Below, in pieces: positions 47,801-58,599 of a stretch of DNA of 64,000 nt. The notes beneath the pieces were generated by a model. The model saw only the letters and a program-made list of their open reading frames with translations. It did not search any database and was not told where the DNA came from. The position numbers and the translations under genes are program-made. The stretch spans positions 261,326 to 325,325 of the forward strand of contig NW_006499775.1 in the NCBI RefSeq assembly GCF_000471905.2, read 5' to 3'. How positions within the stretch are numbered: position 1 is the stretch's first letter; each line of letters begins with the position of its first letter. This DNA is from Amborella trichopoda (taxonomy: Eukaryota > Streptophyta > Magnoliopsida > Amborellales > Amborellaceae).

Positions 47801-50800
47801 CAACAACTGGACAATCGGCCTCTCCATAGTGTAGCTCTGGTTTCACCTTCAACTACAGTCCAAAATCCAACACCATAAATTTGTGAAGGTTCCAAGTAAA
47901 ATCTGCTATTTCTTTCCAAATAAAAAGAAATGGAAAGATTTATCCCTTATGGGTAAAACCAACTTCAATTTGTATCAGTCATCATGGTTGGGCTTGGTGT
48001 GATGGAAATCTAAATTGTGAATGCTGCACCAATAGATTGCTCAAGCATCACTCAAATAAAAGTTAAGCGAATGGTAAAAACAGTATGATTATAATCAAAC
48101 AAACTGAAGATGAGTTCAAACAATAAGAATTCTTCTTAAGCTATCTCGACATAGACTAAGATGCCAAGTTACAAATACAGATAGAAAAAGCAGGGATGTG
48201 ACTCAACATTTCCCAAAATCCAGGACATATAAAATAGAGAATCAAATAAGTAAGCTGATGGATAAAGCAGGGATGCGACTCAACATTTCCCAACTCTCTT
48301 GGTAATTTTTGTAATAATTTAAAGCAATGCAAGTGTGTATGGGTGAAGAGTACAACAGTATATATTACTCCATGTCTACCTCTATAGTCAAGGATAGACA
48401 ATGGAGATAAAGCATTCCTCTGCTAGATAAACAATTAATCTGCTAGACAAACAATTGCAGACTTGAACAGAGGAACAATTCATAGTCGCTGTTCTTCGTT
48501 GATATTGGATGATGGAGGAGTAATCTTTCACAAGATATCCACTGGGTGTTTAGAGCACACTTTCCCAACACAAGTGCATGATAAATATGCTATTAAAAAA
48601 GAAAAATAAAAAGTTCTAAGCTGTATGTGCCATGGAACCAAGGACTTTTCAACTACTGAAAAACAAAGTAAACATATATCTAAAACAAACATTTTTTTTT
48701 TTTTTTTTTAGGGCTACATATACTTAGAAAAAGTTAAACACATGGGTTGTACTACTTGGTATACCATAGCCACTTCTCCCTTTAGAATGGTAGGAATTCC
48801 TTCAGACCATCCAAGTATCATTTTGCTCTTGCCCAACACCAATTTTATCGGTCTACCCTTTCCTGAAACAAGTAAATAGTTGAGTATATGAGTTACCAAA
48901 CATATGCCATATTGACAATTAATAAATAATGAGAGAAAAATGTTTGTCATGTTTAATGAAATACCTCCAAGTTCCAATCTTGTGGAATCCACAATAACTC
49001 CATTCAATGTCCTTGTAGTGCAATGAAAAATAACCTGCAATATGAAAGGTAATTACTTGAATAACAGAAACTTAATTGCGAGAAAATGTTCAACCAATAT
49101 ATTTAGCGGCATTCATTCTGAAACTGCAAGACTCTCTCAATGATCATAACAATAAAATCATCAAAATAATAAGACCATGAATTAGCAAAAAAATTGAGCA
49201 AATGGAAAATTTGTCATGAAATAAAATAGAAAGAAAGGCTCATCATATCAAACACAAGTATGTCAAGGGAAAGATAAAGAGGTAAAGTGTTAAAAATCAA
49301 TCAGAGAAGAACCTCATGAAAAAGCATACGATTCTTAAAGGCATATCACTTAAGATGACAAAATAATAATCAAATTTTCAAAAGAAATTGCCATGTAAGA
49401 GAAGCATTATGAAATTCTTGAATCACCCTGATTTTTATACATTCCTAACGAGAATTATCCCAGAACCCAAAGCATCTTGAGGAGAGGAACCTAGAGCAAG
49501 AGTAGGGGGCAAATATTATTTAAAGAAGAACTATCAAGCAATCATTGGCACTCCCATTCCAATAGATAATGAAGTCTAATTCCAAAAAATAAAAAAAGAA
49601 ACCAACGAGTTTGCAATTGCTTTCCAATACGATGGGTAAGTATCATCATCATCAAAGCCCTTTCCCAACTAATCAGGGACAGCTATAAAAATCCTGGTCC
49701 GCCATTCTACTCTATCAAGGGTCATACCCTCAGTGAGGCCATACGTCCCTATGTCTTTTCTCATTGCTTCCAACCATGTCCTTTTGGGCCTACTCCCACT
49801 CCTTGCCTTTTTTGAGTCTTCCACTTGAACTAACTTGCACCTCCTAACAACTATTGTACCGGGTCTTTGCTGTATATGGCCAACTTTCTCTCATCTTATC
49901 GTCAATTTGTACCATACCTAAATTTTTTCGATCATTTTGAATTCTATCCCCACTTGTCTTGCCTCAACAACCTCGTCTTAGCTACATTCATACTGAAGGT
50001 ATGTTGTTTCTTGACCGCGCCGCATAGAGCAAAGCAGGTCTCAAAGTTGTCTTGTAGAACTTGCCCTTCAGCTTCATTGGTACACGAAGATCACATAAAA
50101 CTCCGGTTGCAAATCTCCACTTCGCCCATCCAGCTCTAATTCTATGTGCGACATCTTCCCCAATCTCTCTATATTTTTGGATTATCGACCAAAAATATCG
50201 AAACTGCACTCTTTTTGGTATTTCTTGGTCGTCAATCTAAACTATTTCCTCATCTCTACTCCTATTATTAGTTTATTACTAAATTTAAATTCCATATACT
50301 ATGTCTTAGACCGGCTAAGTCTAAAACATTTAGATTCTAGAGCATCTCTCCAAAGTTACTAACTTTGTGTTAATGTCATTTCGGGTCTCATCAATTAAAA
50401 CTATGTCATCCCCAAACAACATACACTACGGTACCTCTCTTGTAGGTGCCTAGTTAAGTCGTTCATAACTAAGACAAAGAGATATGGGTTCAATGCTGAC
50501 CCCTGATGCAGATCTATTGTCACTAAAAATTCACTCATCTCTCCACACAAGTTATTCGCACACTAGTTAGCGTCTCTCGTACTGTCGTACATATCTCACC
50601 TATAATGTAGTGTCTGGAGACTCCTTTCTTTTCCAACACCCATCAAATCAAATCTCGAGATACTCTATCATAAGCTTCTCTTGATCAATAAAGACCATGT
50701 GGATGTCTTTTCTCTTCGCCCTAAACTTCTCAATCAGTTGCTTAAGTAGGAAAAAAGCCTCAGTTGTTGACCTCCTGCATAAAATTGAATTGGTTTTCTG

Positions 50801-51753
50801 ATACGCTGGGTAAGCATATATAAATAAAAAAAATTAAAGGGATTCATTATTATTCCCTTTTAGCTAAGGGCCTAAAGATTTTACCATACATAAAAATGAG
50901 ACATCTTTCACGCATGTTTCTAGTTTCAATAGGTAATCAAATATGAATTAAAATATTTTGGGAAGAATTGTTTCTTTTTTATAATAATCAAAGGTTTTCT
51001 GTGTAGATAAGAAAGAGAAATCTTCCATGCATATGTCCCATCCAAATTCAAGAGAATGATATATGATTGTAGAAAAATATCAATAAATATAAATAACTTA
51101 TTTCACAAGAAAAATTAAGGTAAGGCACCAATTATTTTACAAATTAAACCAATTATCAAAAAAAAAAAAAAAAACAATTTGCTCGAACAACCTACCTGAT
51201 CACCATCTTTTGGTCTCTCTAAACCCCCACCTGGTCTTATAATAGCTTTCATGAGACCACCAAGAGGCATATTTTTTTTCCTAACCAAAACAAAGGAAAA
51301 TATTCAATATCTCAAATAAGCTACTCACAAATGTAAAATCTAAACCAAATCCATAAATGTCCTGAATTCATGACTTCCTTGATTTTACATGACAGTAAAT
51401 TCAAAATTTACAACACATGATATTCATGTTTTACAAAAATGATTATCCAGTACATGTACGAAAGAAATATATTTGTTCAATCCCAATGTACATAAGTATA
51501 AAAAAAAGAAAAGAAAAAAATGAGGCATGTATATATGTATCAAATAGCTATATATATTGAGCTATATCAAACTAGTCTACCACAGCAAAAGTAAGTATAA
51601 CTAATGCTATTGACCAGGAGAAGTTAAGAGAACCAGAAAAATTAACCATTTAAAAAAAAAAAAGAGGATCACAAGATACCTTCTTTCTTCCTCTTTAGAA
51701 ATTTTCTTCTTCTCAGGCACAAATTCTTGTTCCTCATCTTCCTCCACGGCCAT
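32823..51753 (-). CDS. PAS1: PASTICCINO1-type FKBP-like/TPR immunophilin, 20 coding exons
   Basis: Coding exons on the minus strand, with phases that join cleanly to 627 residues: 51753-51680, 51280-51196, 49034-48965, 48862-48765, 47852-47730, 47218-47186, 46122-46064, 45507-45423, 45259-45101, 44605-44548, 43302-43154, 41609-41512, 41075-41006, 37953-37894, 37633-37577, 36518-36450, 36021-35944, 34133-34032, 33441-33370, 33107-32823. Order of domains: FKBP-like 1 (about 45-150), 2 (about 165-262), 3 (about 280-387), TPR region (388-533, e.g. HVKALYRRGIAY), charged tail (534-627) with KQFKGLFDKKPGEI. The family acts as an ER scaffold of the very-long-chain fatty acid elongase complex and restrains cytokinin-driven division; the tail is implicated in protein partnering. 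FKBP-like 1 keeps Trp95 (MILGW). The exon 15 donor is GC. The last four residues are CSIL. All other introns are GT-AG. Length matches the family, so the gene looks intact. Confidence 0.95.
33955..34010. repeat. GT then GA/G-rich microsatellite in PAS1 intron 18
   Basis: gtgtgtgtgt followed by agagagagg.ggggg runs and (ga)n, ending about 22 bp before the exon 18 donor on the gene strand. On the PAS1 strand it is a pyrimidine-rich tract. Confidence 0.85.
34884..35385. repeat. 256-bp tandem duplication in PAS1 intron 17
   Basis: Unit 1 (34884-35139) and unit 2 (35140-35385) are nearly identical (caattgtttctatagacacc.. to ..cctcaggcagatgacaca). Each holds a small palindrome, cctgaggag..ctcctcagg. 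The second unit runs into a family C repeat. Similar open frames in the two units are only copies of one another. Confidence 0.9.
35330..35680. mobile_element. MITE-like repeat family C, copy 2 (in PAS1 intron 17)
   Basis: Left end gaggagcatattatacacct; right end, inverted, gctcctgcatatacaatccatttactccc, matching the ends of the copy at 28972. Since the left end also occurs in each 256-bp unit, the duplication may have begun at this element. Confidence 0.55.
36519..37576 (-). other. PAS1: PAS1 intron 15, GC-AG type
   Basis: Donor reads GAGAAG|GCAAGC on the gene strand; the acceptor is TTTTTCAG|GTACTT. Otherwise a strong consensus around the GC, as is usual for GC introns. The interior holds a diverged internal duplication (about 36815-36925 and 37120-37230, sharing ttggagagtg/ttggaaagtg and tctctatcacca/cctctatcacca). 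Confidence 0.85.
38030..40076. repeat. Complex repeat block in PAS1 intron 13
   Basis: Begins caaggtttaaaaaccagattc and carries hAT-like words (gatcggtgac, gacgatccagatcgg) that recur near 40020. Inside are two tandem units of about 145 bp (about 38708-38853 and 38854-38997, sharing catacaacatatgcatcaat) and an RTE tail fragment at 39136. Probably one larger element plus later insertions; its right end is unclear. Confidence 0.5.
39136..39265 (-). repeat. RTE LINE 3'-end fragment (PAS1 intron 13)
   Basis: atcatcatcattgtcaaagc..tttcccaactaattggggtt..ctctattaaaagccatagcctc matches 49641-49745 in the same orientation. Confidence 0.75.
40077..40414. mobile_element. hAT-like MITE, copy 2 (PAS1 intron 13)
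   Basis: 338 bp from CAATGTTTAAAAAACG to (inverted) CAGTGTTTTAAAACCCGG. Flanked by ccatgaac (40069-40076) and cgatgaac (40415-40422), 7/8 identical. Interior words gatccga, atctagattgg, and cccggatcgg recur in the related copies. Non-coding. Confidence 0.72.
46512..46712 (+). repeat. RTE LINE 3'-end fragment (PAS1 intron 6)
   Basis: Reads forward what 49641-49860 reads in reverse: gttaggaggtacgagctggt, caagtggaaggctc, aaaaggacttgg, ttatggcctcactgagg, ccaggatttgtatagc. It ends in gatgttaatgatgact, a degenerate (gat)n tail. Antisense to PAS1. Confidence 0.78.
49641..50800 (-). mobile_element. 5'-truncated RTE-clade LINE in PAS1 intron 2
   Basis: 1,160 bp on the same strand as PAS1. Flanked by 14-bp repeats atacgatgggtaag (49627-49640) and atacgctgggtaag (50801-50814), one mismatch. 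The minus strand encodes the C-terminal half of an RTE reverse transcriptase: a catalytic-loop LFGDDIVLIDETR (FADD in most relatives; codons FGDD at 50416-50405), then FRYFWSIIQK, RIRAGWAKWRFATGVLCD and KLKGKFYKTT at about 50205-50030. The 3' end is a (gat)n tail at the left border. Frames are broken by stops. Truncation plus a long target duplication is the normal outcome of LINE integration. Confidence 0.9.
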
Positions 51754-52289
51754 TTTCCCAGCGCAAAGAAAACACTGCTCACTGTTTTCAAATATCCAAC
51801 CTAACAAAACATTAAAATACTTCAATTTGCACATAAATTAATTAAAAACCTAACAAAGCAAAACTTTTATTAAATCTCTTTTCAAAATAGCCCGCATAAA
51901 CCCCAATAGACAACTAGAATTCAGCACATACGATTCATATAAAAAAAAAAACTTGGCCCTAAACTGCTGAAAAAGCGCCATAGACATTAATCTTTAAAGT
52001 TTAAACCGTGGAATCAGTGCATCTTTCTTTTATGAGATAACTAGAAAAAAAAAAAAGGAGCATTAAAACTGGCTCTAGAAACCCAAATCAAGAAAAATAT
52101 GAGAATTAAACGTTATCGAACAACGGAAACAATTCACCTTTCTTTGATGACTCAGAAAGAAATCATAGATAACTAGATGCAATAGCTCTAAATACCCAAA
52201 AAAGCAAATCATAACAATTACGATTTATAATACGAATGATTTCATAGGAGTAAAAATAAAATAAAACCATGAAATCTTATGGAAAGCAC

Positions 52290-52345
52290 CTGGTACAAGC
52301 AGTAGCAGTTGAAACCCTAGAAATGTGACTGATGTGGTTTGGTTT
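52290..52345 (-). other. PAS1: Probable non-coding first exon of PAS1
   Basis: On the minus strand a 5' splice site (ACCAG|GTGCTT) ends at 52290, after ctagggtttcaactgctact. Candidate acceptors lie just before the start codon (exon begins at 51781 or 51774), 20-30 nt upstream of the ATG. This implies a leader intron of about 510 bp. The upstream limit of the exon is a guess. Confidence 0.5.
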
Positions 52346-52474
52346 TATCGCGCCATGGACCGTGTACACTGTAAGTTACTGTGAATACGATGACTCCCAC
52401 GGACATTGAAAAATATTTTAATGGTAAGGTTTTGTAAGTCCTCCCTCCAAAATGGAGATTTGCATATTTAACAA

Positions 52475-52898
52475 GGAAAAAGTTTATACCTGAACCGAGC
52501 CTCTGAACAATAAAATTAGAGTCCAATTCAAAATTTTCACTTAAACAATAAAATTAGAGTCCACATTAAAATTTTCGCTTTAAGAGGTTCGGGACGTAAG
52601 AAAAAAAAAATAGGTTTCTAAGTTTTGGAATTAGTGAGAAAAATAAAATAGATTTCAAGTTTGGGAATTAATGCATCTTGTAACACAGTTTTCGATGGTC
52701 AATTTTTAATATTTACAAGATTTCATATATCTACTCAATCAACATTATTTTTTAATTTTAAAATTTTATAATTAAAAATAAAAATATATTTTAAATCTAT
52801 CACACGTATTTCTAATATTAAAACTACAGTTCTCAATACTATTTGAATGTGCATTTTACTTTGGTTGTTAAGAGCCACAGCCTTATAGAAACCACACA
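52475..52898 (+). mobile_element. Mutator-like MITE family A, copy 7, beside the PAS1 promoter
   Basis: From ggaaaaagtttatacctgaa to cttatagaaaccacaca. An internal duplication repeats aacaataaaattagagtcca (about 52508 and 52542). It lies about 130 bp upstream of the putative first exon of PAS1. Confidence 0.75.
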
Positions 52899-52909
52899 GT
52901 TTTAAAAGG

Positions 52910-53330
52910 AAAAGTATACAATGAAACTATTATGCAGTTACTGTATCTGCACTCTGTAAGTTTTGTTATATGAGTCTGTAAGTTTTGTTTTGTTATATGA
53001 GTCTGTAAGTTTTGTTTTGTTTTATGAGCCTGTAAGTTTTGAGTCGTTTTGATTTTTGTTATTTTCAAGTTTGCTTAGTTAAGTTTGAGTCTGTAACAAG
53101 TTTGCTTTCAGTTTGCTTTAAGTTTGTAACAGTTTACAGTTGTTATGATAATACGTGTTGTTTATCTTTTTTACATGTGGTCACAATTAATCTTAACTTA
53201 TAGATAGGAAATTGAGTGGTTGCATTAACTTTGCAACACCCTCAAGCTATCAAATTTCACATCGGATGGTTATAATCAATTATAACCTTCTTGTATAATA
53301 GGTAAATAGTCTCATTGTATACAATCCCCT
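52910..53330. mobile_element. MITE-like repeat family D, copy 3, with minisatellite
   Basis: The left end agtatacaatgaaactatta pairs with taaatagtctcattgtatac near the right border, the same ends as at 31876-32112. The interior has expanded through a tandem repeat of roughly 27-32 bp (tgtaagttttgtt..tatgagtc; about 52956-53045, three units). Confidence 0.7.
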
Positions 53331-54559
53331 TTTAAAATATAAATGCCTTAATAGAACTAATTATTTGTTTGCCCTGTTGAATGAATGCTTTCCACTTTGA
53401 TGGATAAAATATCCTAAGCATCTTAAATTTTTTAAAATTTCATCAACATACATTAGGAATTTTATGAGTTTTTTGAAATTGCACCATTATTTGATTTTCC
53501 TAGATTTTTTATATTTAAGGCCAATTAAGCGGGACTCAACGAGACTGGCCAAGCCAACCCAAAACTGGATGTGCTTGCTCAGCCCAGTCCATGGCTGAGT
53601 CTTGGACCAAGTCCAGTTTTTCATGCATTATTTCCAAATAATATGACAATACAAGGGACCATGCTCACAAGTTACAATAATGATAAACCACTCAATTAGT
53701 TCAAACCAGTGTTTTAAAGGTCTCCCGCGACTTGCAATTTACCATTGGCCAAAGTAAGTTACTCAAGTGGACTCGTCCGAGCAATGACCCATATAATTAA
53801 ACATTGGAAAAAAAAAAAACAACATATGAGAGAGAGTGAGGGTTAGAGAAATGGAAAAAAGATAGAATGAGGGAGAGAGAAAGAGACAAGAGGGGGAGAG
53901 AAGAATGAAAATGGGTCAGAAATCATCTGCCTTTAGGGGGGAGAGAGAATAATTGGTTTATAATTGAAAGGGGGTTTTCCTATCGGAAAGAGAGATGAGA
54001 TAAGGGGGGCTTTGCCCCTTTTTTTGTGACTACCCACTGTACCAAGGTACTCACACCTCGCCACTAGGGCCAGGCCGAGTTACTATCTAAGTTCAAGTAA
54101 AACTCGACCGAGTCTTGAAACATTACTAATCAAAAGCCAACCCCTATTCGTTGCTAGTCACTCAATTGGTGGGAAAATATAAAAACAAATAAAGGGAATG
54201 AGCTTAAAATGTGTGAATTACAAAGGATATACCAAGAATGGGTGAAGGCCATGTGCTCCATGGTTAGGTGAGCATGTGCTCCATGGTTAGGTGAGCACTA
54301 TGTCCAAAGTCCAACTACCAGCTATTTTATCATAGAAAAAGGAAATTCTTGAATAGATTTCCTTTTCTCTCATATAGCATGACAAAGTATTGCCACTCAC
54401 GTGTAAGAGTTGTTATTTTTGGAGGAGGAGGGGTAACTCAAAAGGAATTTAGATTTAATGTAAGCAAACCCACTCAACAAAAAGAACGTTCAATAATGGT
54501 TACGCATTTTAGGACTAGCATGCACGACTTTGCATCATGGCAAATGTGGCGAGTACTCC
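53331..54559. other. Intergenic, GA-rich, no gene seen
   Basis: 53711-54116 may be one more element with hAT-like ends (cagtgttttaaagg.. and ..ccgagtcttgaaacatta), but no matching duplication was found. Its centre (53826-53960) is GA-rich. A short direct repeat catgtgctccatggttaggtg occurs twice at about 54250-54292. Confidence 0.45.
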
Positions 54560-54950
54560 GGGGAAAGTTTATATATAGTTGAGGTCCTAAACATTTAAAT
54601 TAAGGCGCATTTTAAAAATTCACCGGAAGATGTTTTGATGTTGAAAAACCCTCAAGTTGATCATCTCAACCTCGAGATGTATTGATGTGAAAGAAAAATA
54701 GATTCTAAGTCTGGAAAATAGCAGATCTTGTACTGCATTATCTGGGTCATCAGTTTTCAATATTTTCTAGTGTGTATAGATCTGCTCAATCTACATTATT
54801 TTTAAATTTTTAAATTTTATAATTAGAGTGGAAAATAAATTTTCAAGCCATCACAAAGATTTTTGCTACCGAAAAATCCATCTTTCGCTACTATTTAGAG
54901 ATAGTGTTTGCTTTGATGGTTTGGGGCAGCTACCTTATACAAACCACACC
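54560..54950 (+). mobile_element. Mutator-like MITE family A, copy 8
   Basis: 391 bp from ggggaaagtttatatatagt to cttatacaaaccacacc. Internal gatcatctcaacctcgagatg palindrome. Flanks do not match. Confidence 0.8.
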
Positions 54951-55554
54951 TATTGTTAAATTCAACATAGGACATAATATAAAATGGAATCAACAGTGAG
55001 CAAGGATGGTAGGGAAACCCGACTACATGCCCCTTACCTTATGCAATGATATATGTTTTTTCTTTTTATGTTTTGTTTCTTTAAAATTGGTTGATCTAAG
55101 CGGATAGTTGAGATAGTTTCAGTGTCATTAATAATATTGCATATATAACCATATTTAGTAAATTGTATTTGGATATTTGGGATAAAAAGAACAATTAGAG
55201 GCCCTTGACTTTTGAAATTTCTGTGTTACTTCTTTTTCCCTCCATGTTTTTGAAAAGCTTGCACCATACAAAAAACTTTTAAAAAAATAAGCATTATTGC
55301 TCAAAGTATGGTAGAGACCTCACATTTTGGGAAAACCATATGTAATTAGGAAAAAAAAAAAATAGAGGCATGACCCTTTCCTTCCAAGTTTCTCATAAGC
55401 ATCCACCTTATAAGAACCTTTCAAAATAAAATAAAATAAAATAATTATTAAAATAATATATTTTATTAAAATAGGCTTTTCATAGCTCCATTAAGTTAAT
55501 ATATAAATATCTAGTACTTCCCAAAAAAACAACTAAATACGTAATCTTTACATT

Positions 55555-55692
55555 TTATGGTTAGAGATGAAAATAAATTTTTGGCCATCATAAAGATTTA
55601 TGATACCAAAATAACATATTTCAATATTAATTGAAGGTGCATCTTATTTTGTTTCTTTAGGGCCTCAACCTTATACAAACCACACACTATAT
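55555..55692 (+). mobile_element. Mutator-like MITE family A, 3' fragment
   Basis: Only the right third remains (ttttatggttagagatgaaaat.. to ..ccttatacaaaccacac). Confidence 0.65.
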
Positions 55693-55739
55693 ATATACAT
55701 ATGAACCATGTCAATATTACATAGAAAATAATACAATGA

Positions 55740-55830
55740 CCCCAAGCCATCCTATTTGATATCAAATGAGTGTGAATGATTGTAACTTCCATGTACAAAA
55801 GATAAATGGTCTCTTTGTAGATAATCCCAT
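55740..55830. repeat. Family D end fragment
   Basis: atgattgtaacttccatgtacaaaagataaatggtctctttgtag matches the right half of family D copies. Confidence 0.5.
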
Positions 55831-55884
55831 TTTCTTTTGACACATTCCTTTTCTCTTATTTTCTATATCTCTCCTCATTTAAAT

Positions 55885-56079
55885 CAGTATCTCAAAGCTC
55901 AAACCGATGGGATAAATAATCCATAATGAAAATCTAGTTGGATCGGTCTGAATCGGCAATCCAAAATTTAAAAAATAAAAATAAAAATTTTAAAATAGGA
56001 TTTAGAAGGGGACATGACTAGCACCGATACCTTTCTGAAGTTCAGTCCCAGCTGATTCCCAATCTAGATTGAAACACTG
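55885..56079. mobile_element. hAT-like MITE, copy 3
   Basis: 195 bp from CAGTATCTCAAAGC to (inverted) CAGTGTTTCAATC. Flanked by atttaaat (55877-55884) and acttaaat (56080-56087), 7/8. Contains ggatcggtctgaatcggcaatcc. Confidence 0.72.
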
Positions 56080-56343
56080 ACTTAAATATCTACATTTGGC
56101 TTCCTTCGTTGGCCGCTCAATTGAGTTTCTAACAAATTAATTTACTCTCCTCTCTCCTTTTACCCCTCAAGCAGTACCTTAAAAACTTTTCATTAATCTT
56201 TTTTCTTTCTTTACAAGTATGCCAACTTTTATGCAGGGTGCTCTATATTTATATGCAAAACATGTGGCACAAGACATGTGAACCCTATTGATTACAGTCT
56301 ATGAATCCCCTTCAACCACTTTGTACTCCTGAAATGAGGAGTT

Positions 56344-57160
56344 TGAGCCCCACTAAGATAGCTAAGGCCTTCTCCTCATCTGCAGTAAGAAACCCACAAG
56401 GCCCTGAATACATAAAGAGGACATTACCTTCATGAACTCTAATGATCCCCCAACTCCTTTTGTTCTTAGATTTCTAATCAGACAACCATCAAAATTTAGT
56501 TTAATGGTGGGCATGGGTCGGGGATTCCTATTTTTTAATATGTCGATTCTCTGGATTTTCATTCTCGCGACATGTTCAAAGTTGTAAATAAGATCACTCC
56601 TACGTATTCCCCAACACTCTTTTCGAACCAGAGCACCATTCGACCATTGTAGCTAGAATGGTTACCAAAATTTTGTTCGTCAGATTTTTCAACCTTCTAA
56701 CATTCTTCTATTTCTTTCCTTCCAAACATTCCACATAATTGACAACATTAAAGACTTCCCAACTTTGGAGATTGGGGGATTGAGGTAGAATTTCGTCCAA
56801 TCCAATTACCAAATTGCCTACATCGACATGTAATATATGCAAGGGCAATGAATAAGTAAGTGATCACATGTTTTTTTATCATTTTTACACATCAAGCATA
56901 TATAACGTAAAATCTTACATCTTCTTCTTAGGTTATCAATTGTCGGCAATTTACCTCGTCCTAAAAGCTAGAAAAAAATTTGTACTTTGTGAGATATTAG
57001 AAGGCTCCACATTTTAGATAGAACATAGTCAACCACTCTATCATCTACAGCAAACCATACATCTACATCGGTGAGAGAGAATATGTCTCTCATGTTCTCT
57101 CTTATTGATGCCTTATCCTCTCTCTCCCATTCTCAGATAGTATATGGATTTCATTTTTTT
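56344..57160 (-). pseudogene. LINE relic: zf-RVT and RNase H segments
   Basis: On the minus strand, the segment from about 57065 reads DVWFAVDD, then GRGKLPTIDNLRRRC near 56975-56930. CLMCKNDKKTCDHLLIHCP follows near 56890-56840, the zf-RVT domain that follows RT in L1-type plant LINEs. NVWKERNRR follows. Then, in another frame, comes the start of an RNase H domain (PMPTIKLNFDGCLI) at about 56530-56480. Stops interrupt the joined segments, so it is dead. No RT core is visible upstream. Confidence 0.8.
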
Positions 57161-57369
57161 CTTTTTCTTTTTGATTATTCATGATTGACAACGTCCCTTT
57201 TAAAAAAAATTATTTTCAATTATTAATTCAAAATAGGAGTGACTAAGCTGCTCGATGTTCAATCATAAGTATCTCTATTAAACATTCAAAATAAGAGCGA
57301 CTAATCTGCTCGTTATTCAATCATAAGTATCCATATCAAGGTTAGGGTTTATCTCTGATTTTTAGGTTT

Positions 57370-57762
57370 GGAGGAAGTTTAGGTAAAGTTGACACCTTAT
57401 AATTTACAATTAAGGTGCACTTCAAAAATCTATGGAAAATGCTATTTTGATGTTGGAAAACTATCTGATTGATCATCTCAACATTAAGATATATGGATAT
57501 GGAAAAATGAAATTTTCAAGTCCCAAAAATAGTACATCTTGCAATACATTATCTGGACCGTCCATTTTTAAGTTTTTATGCGTTTTATAGATCTACTTGA
57601 TTTGAACTATTTTTGTAGTTTAAAATTTCATAATTAGAGATGAATATAGATTATCATGCCATCTTTAAAATTTTCAATACCAAAATTGCATCTTATGACA
57701 AAGTTTGGAAGTGCGTCTTATTTTCTATTGTTTAAAGTTGCAACCTTATACAAAACACACCC
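57370..57762 (+). mobile_element. Mutator-like MITE family A, copy 9
   Basis: 393 bp from ggaggaagtttaggtaaagt to ccttatacaaaacacaccc. Perfect 9-bp repeats tttaggttt flank it (57361-57369, 57763-57771). Confidence 0.87.
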
Positions 57763-57978
57763 TTTAGGTTTTGCAAGAGCAAATAGCGACTTCTATTAAG
57801 ATTTGGTTTTGGATTTTTCACTTGCCCCTCACACTTTCTCTCATGGTATATAAGATTTTTTTTTTCTTCATGATTTAGAACTTTTATCTAGTGAGAGCAT
57901 GCTTTTTTTTTTGGAAATTTTGGCAGAATCCATGTATTTCAAACATATTTTATGGGTTTGTAACCAGATGGAAATTTT

Positions 57979-58208
57979 AATGCTTTCACTCAAGCTATAA
58001 GATCTTTTGACGAGAGCGACTGGGTCATATGACAATAGTCCATACCGCAAAAGGGGATTGACTATTGTGTTGCAAGGTTCGATTCAAATACCCTAATGGA
58101 AATTTCCATAATTAAAAATGCTTTCACTCAAAATTATAAGATCTCTTGACAAGAGACTTGGTCATAATACAATAGTCAATAATACCTCAAAAGGGTTTGG
58201 CTTTTGTA
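57979..58208 (+). repeat. 138-bp tandem duplication
   Basis: aatgctttcactcaagctat.. (57979) recurs at 58117 as aatgctttcactcaaaatta... Both units include gacaatagtc/acaatagtca and caaaaggg.ttg. Confidence 0.75.
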
Positions 58209-58339
58209 AGTTTGCAGTTTTACAGTCTTTGTGATGGCAAAACTATTTCCAATTTTTATTCTAGAATTTGAACTTTCAAAAATTACATATACCCATCAGA
58301 TTAGTGAATACCTAAAATGGATGACCCAAAACCATTTTA

Positions 58340-58567
58340 AAATGATTGTCTATAAAGAGACCATTTATATTCTATACATGGAGGTTACAAGTATTCTCAC
58401 TCATTAGATGGCTTGGGATGAGTCTCGAAGTCTAAGAATATTCGTTTTGAAACTTTGTGTCTATTCAATGACACTCTTACAACCACCCATTTTGAAATTT
58501 AAGGGACAAAAAGAATTGTGACCTCTATGTGCAAAAGATAAATGGAATCTTTGTAGACAATTCCTTA
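58340..58567. mobile_element. MITE-like repeat family D, copy 4
   Basis: The left end attgtctataaagagaccat..ggaggttac is the imperfect inverse of the right end gtgacctctatgtgc..ttgtagacaattcc. ttaaaa flanks both sides, perhaps a target duplication. Interior gtgtctattcaatgacactc matches the copy at 30397 in inverse order. Confidence 0.7.
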
Positions 58568-58599
58568 AAAAAAATGTATGATCCAGAACCTGTTGTAAG

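Noticed and set aside
53711..54116. Possible further hAT-like element (cagtgttttaaagg..cttgaaacatta)
   Set aside because: Ends are suggestive but no 8-bp flanking match was found, so it is left as intergenic with a note.
58070..58092. tRNA B-box-like ggttcgattcaaatacc
   Set aside because: No matching acceptor stem, A box or cloverleaf around it; it lies between two units of a tandem duplication.
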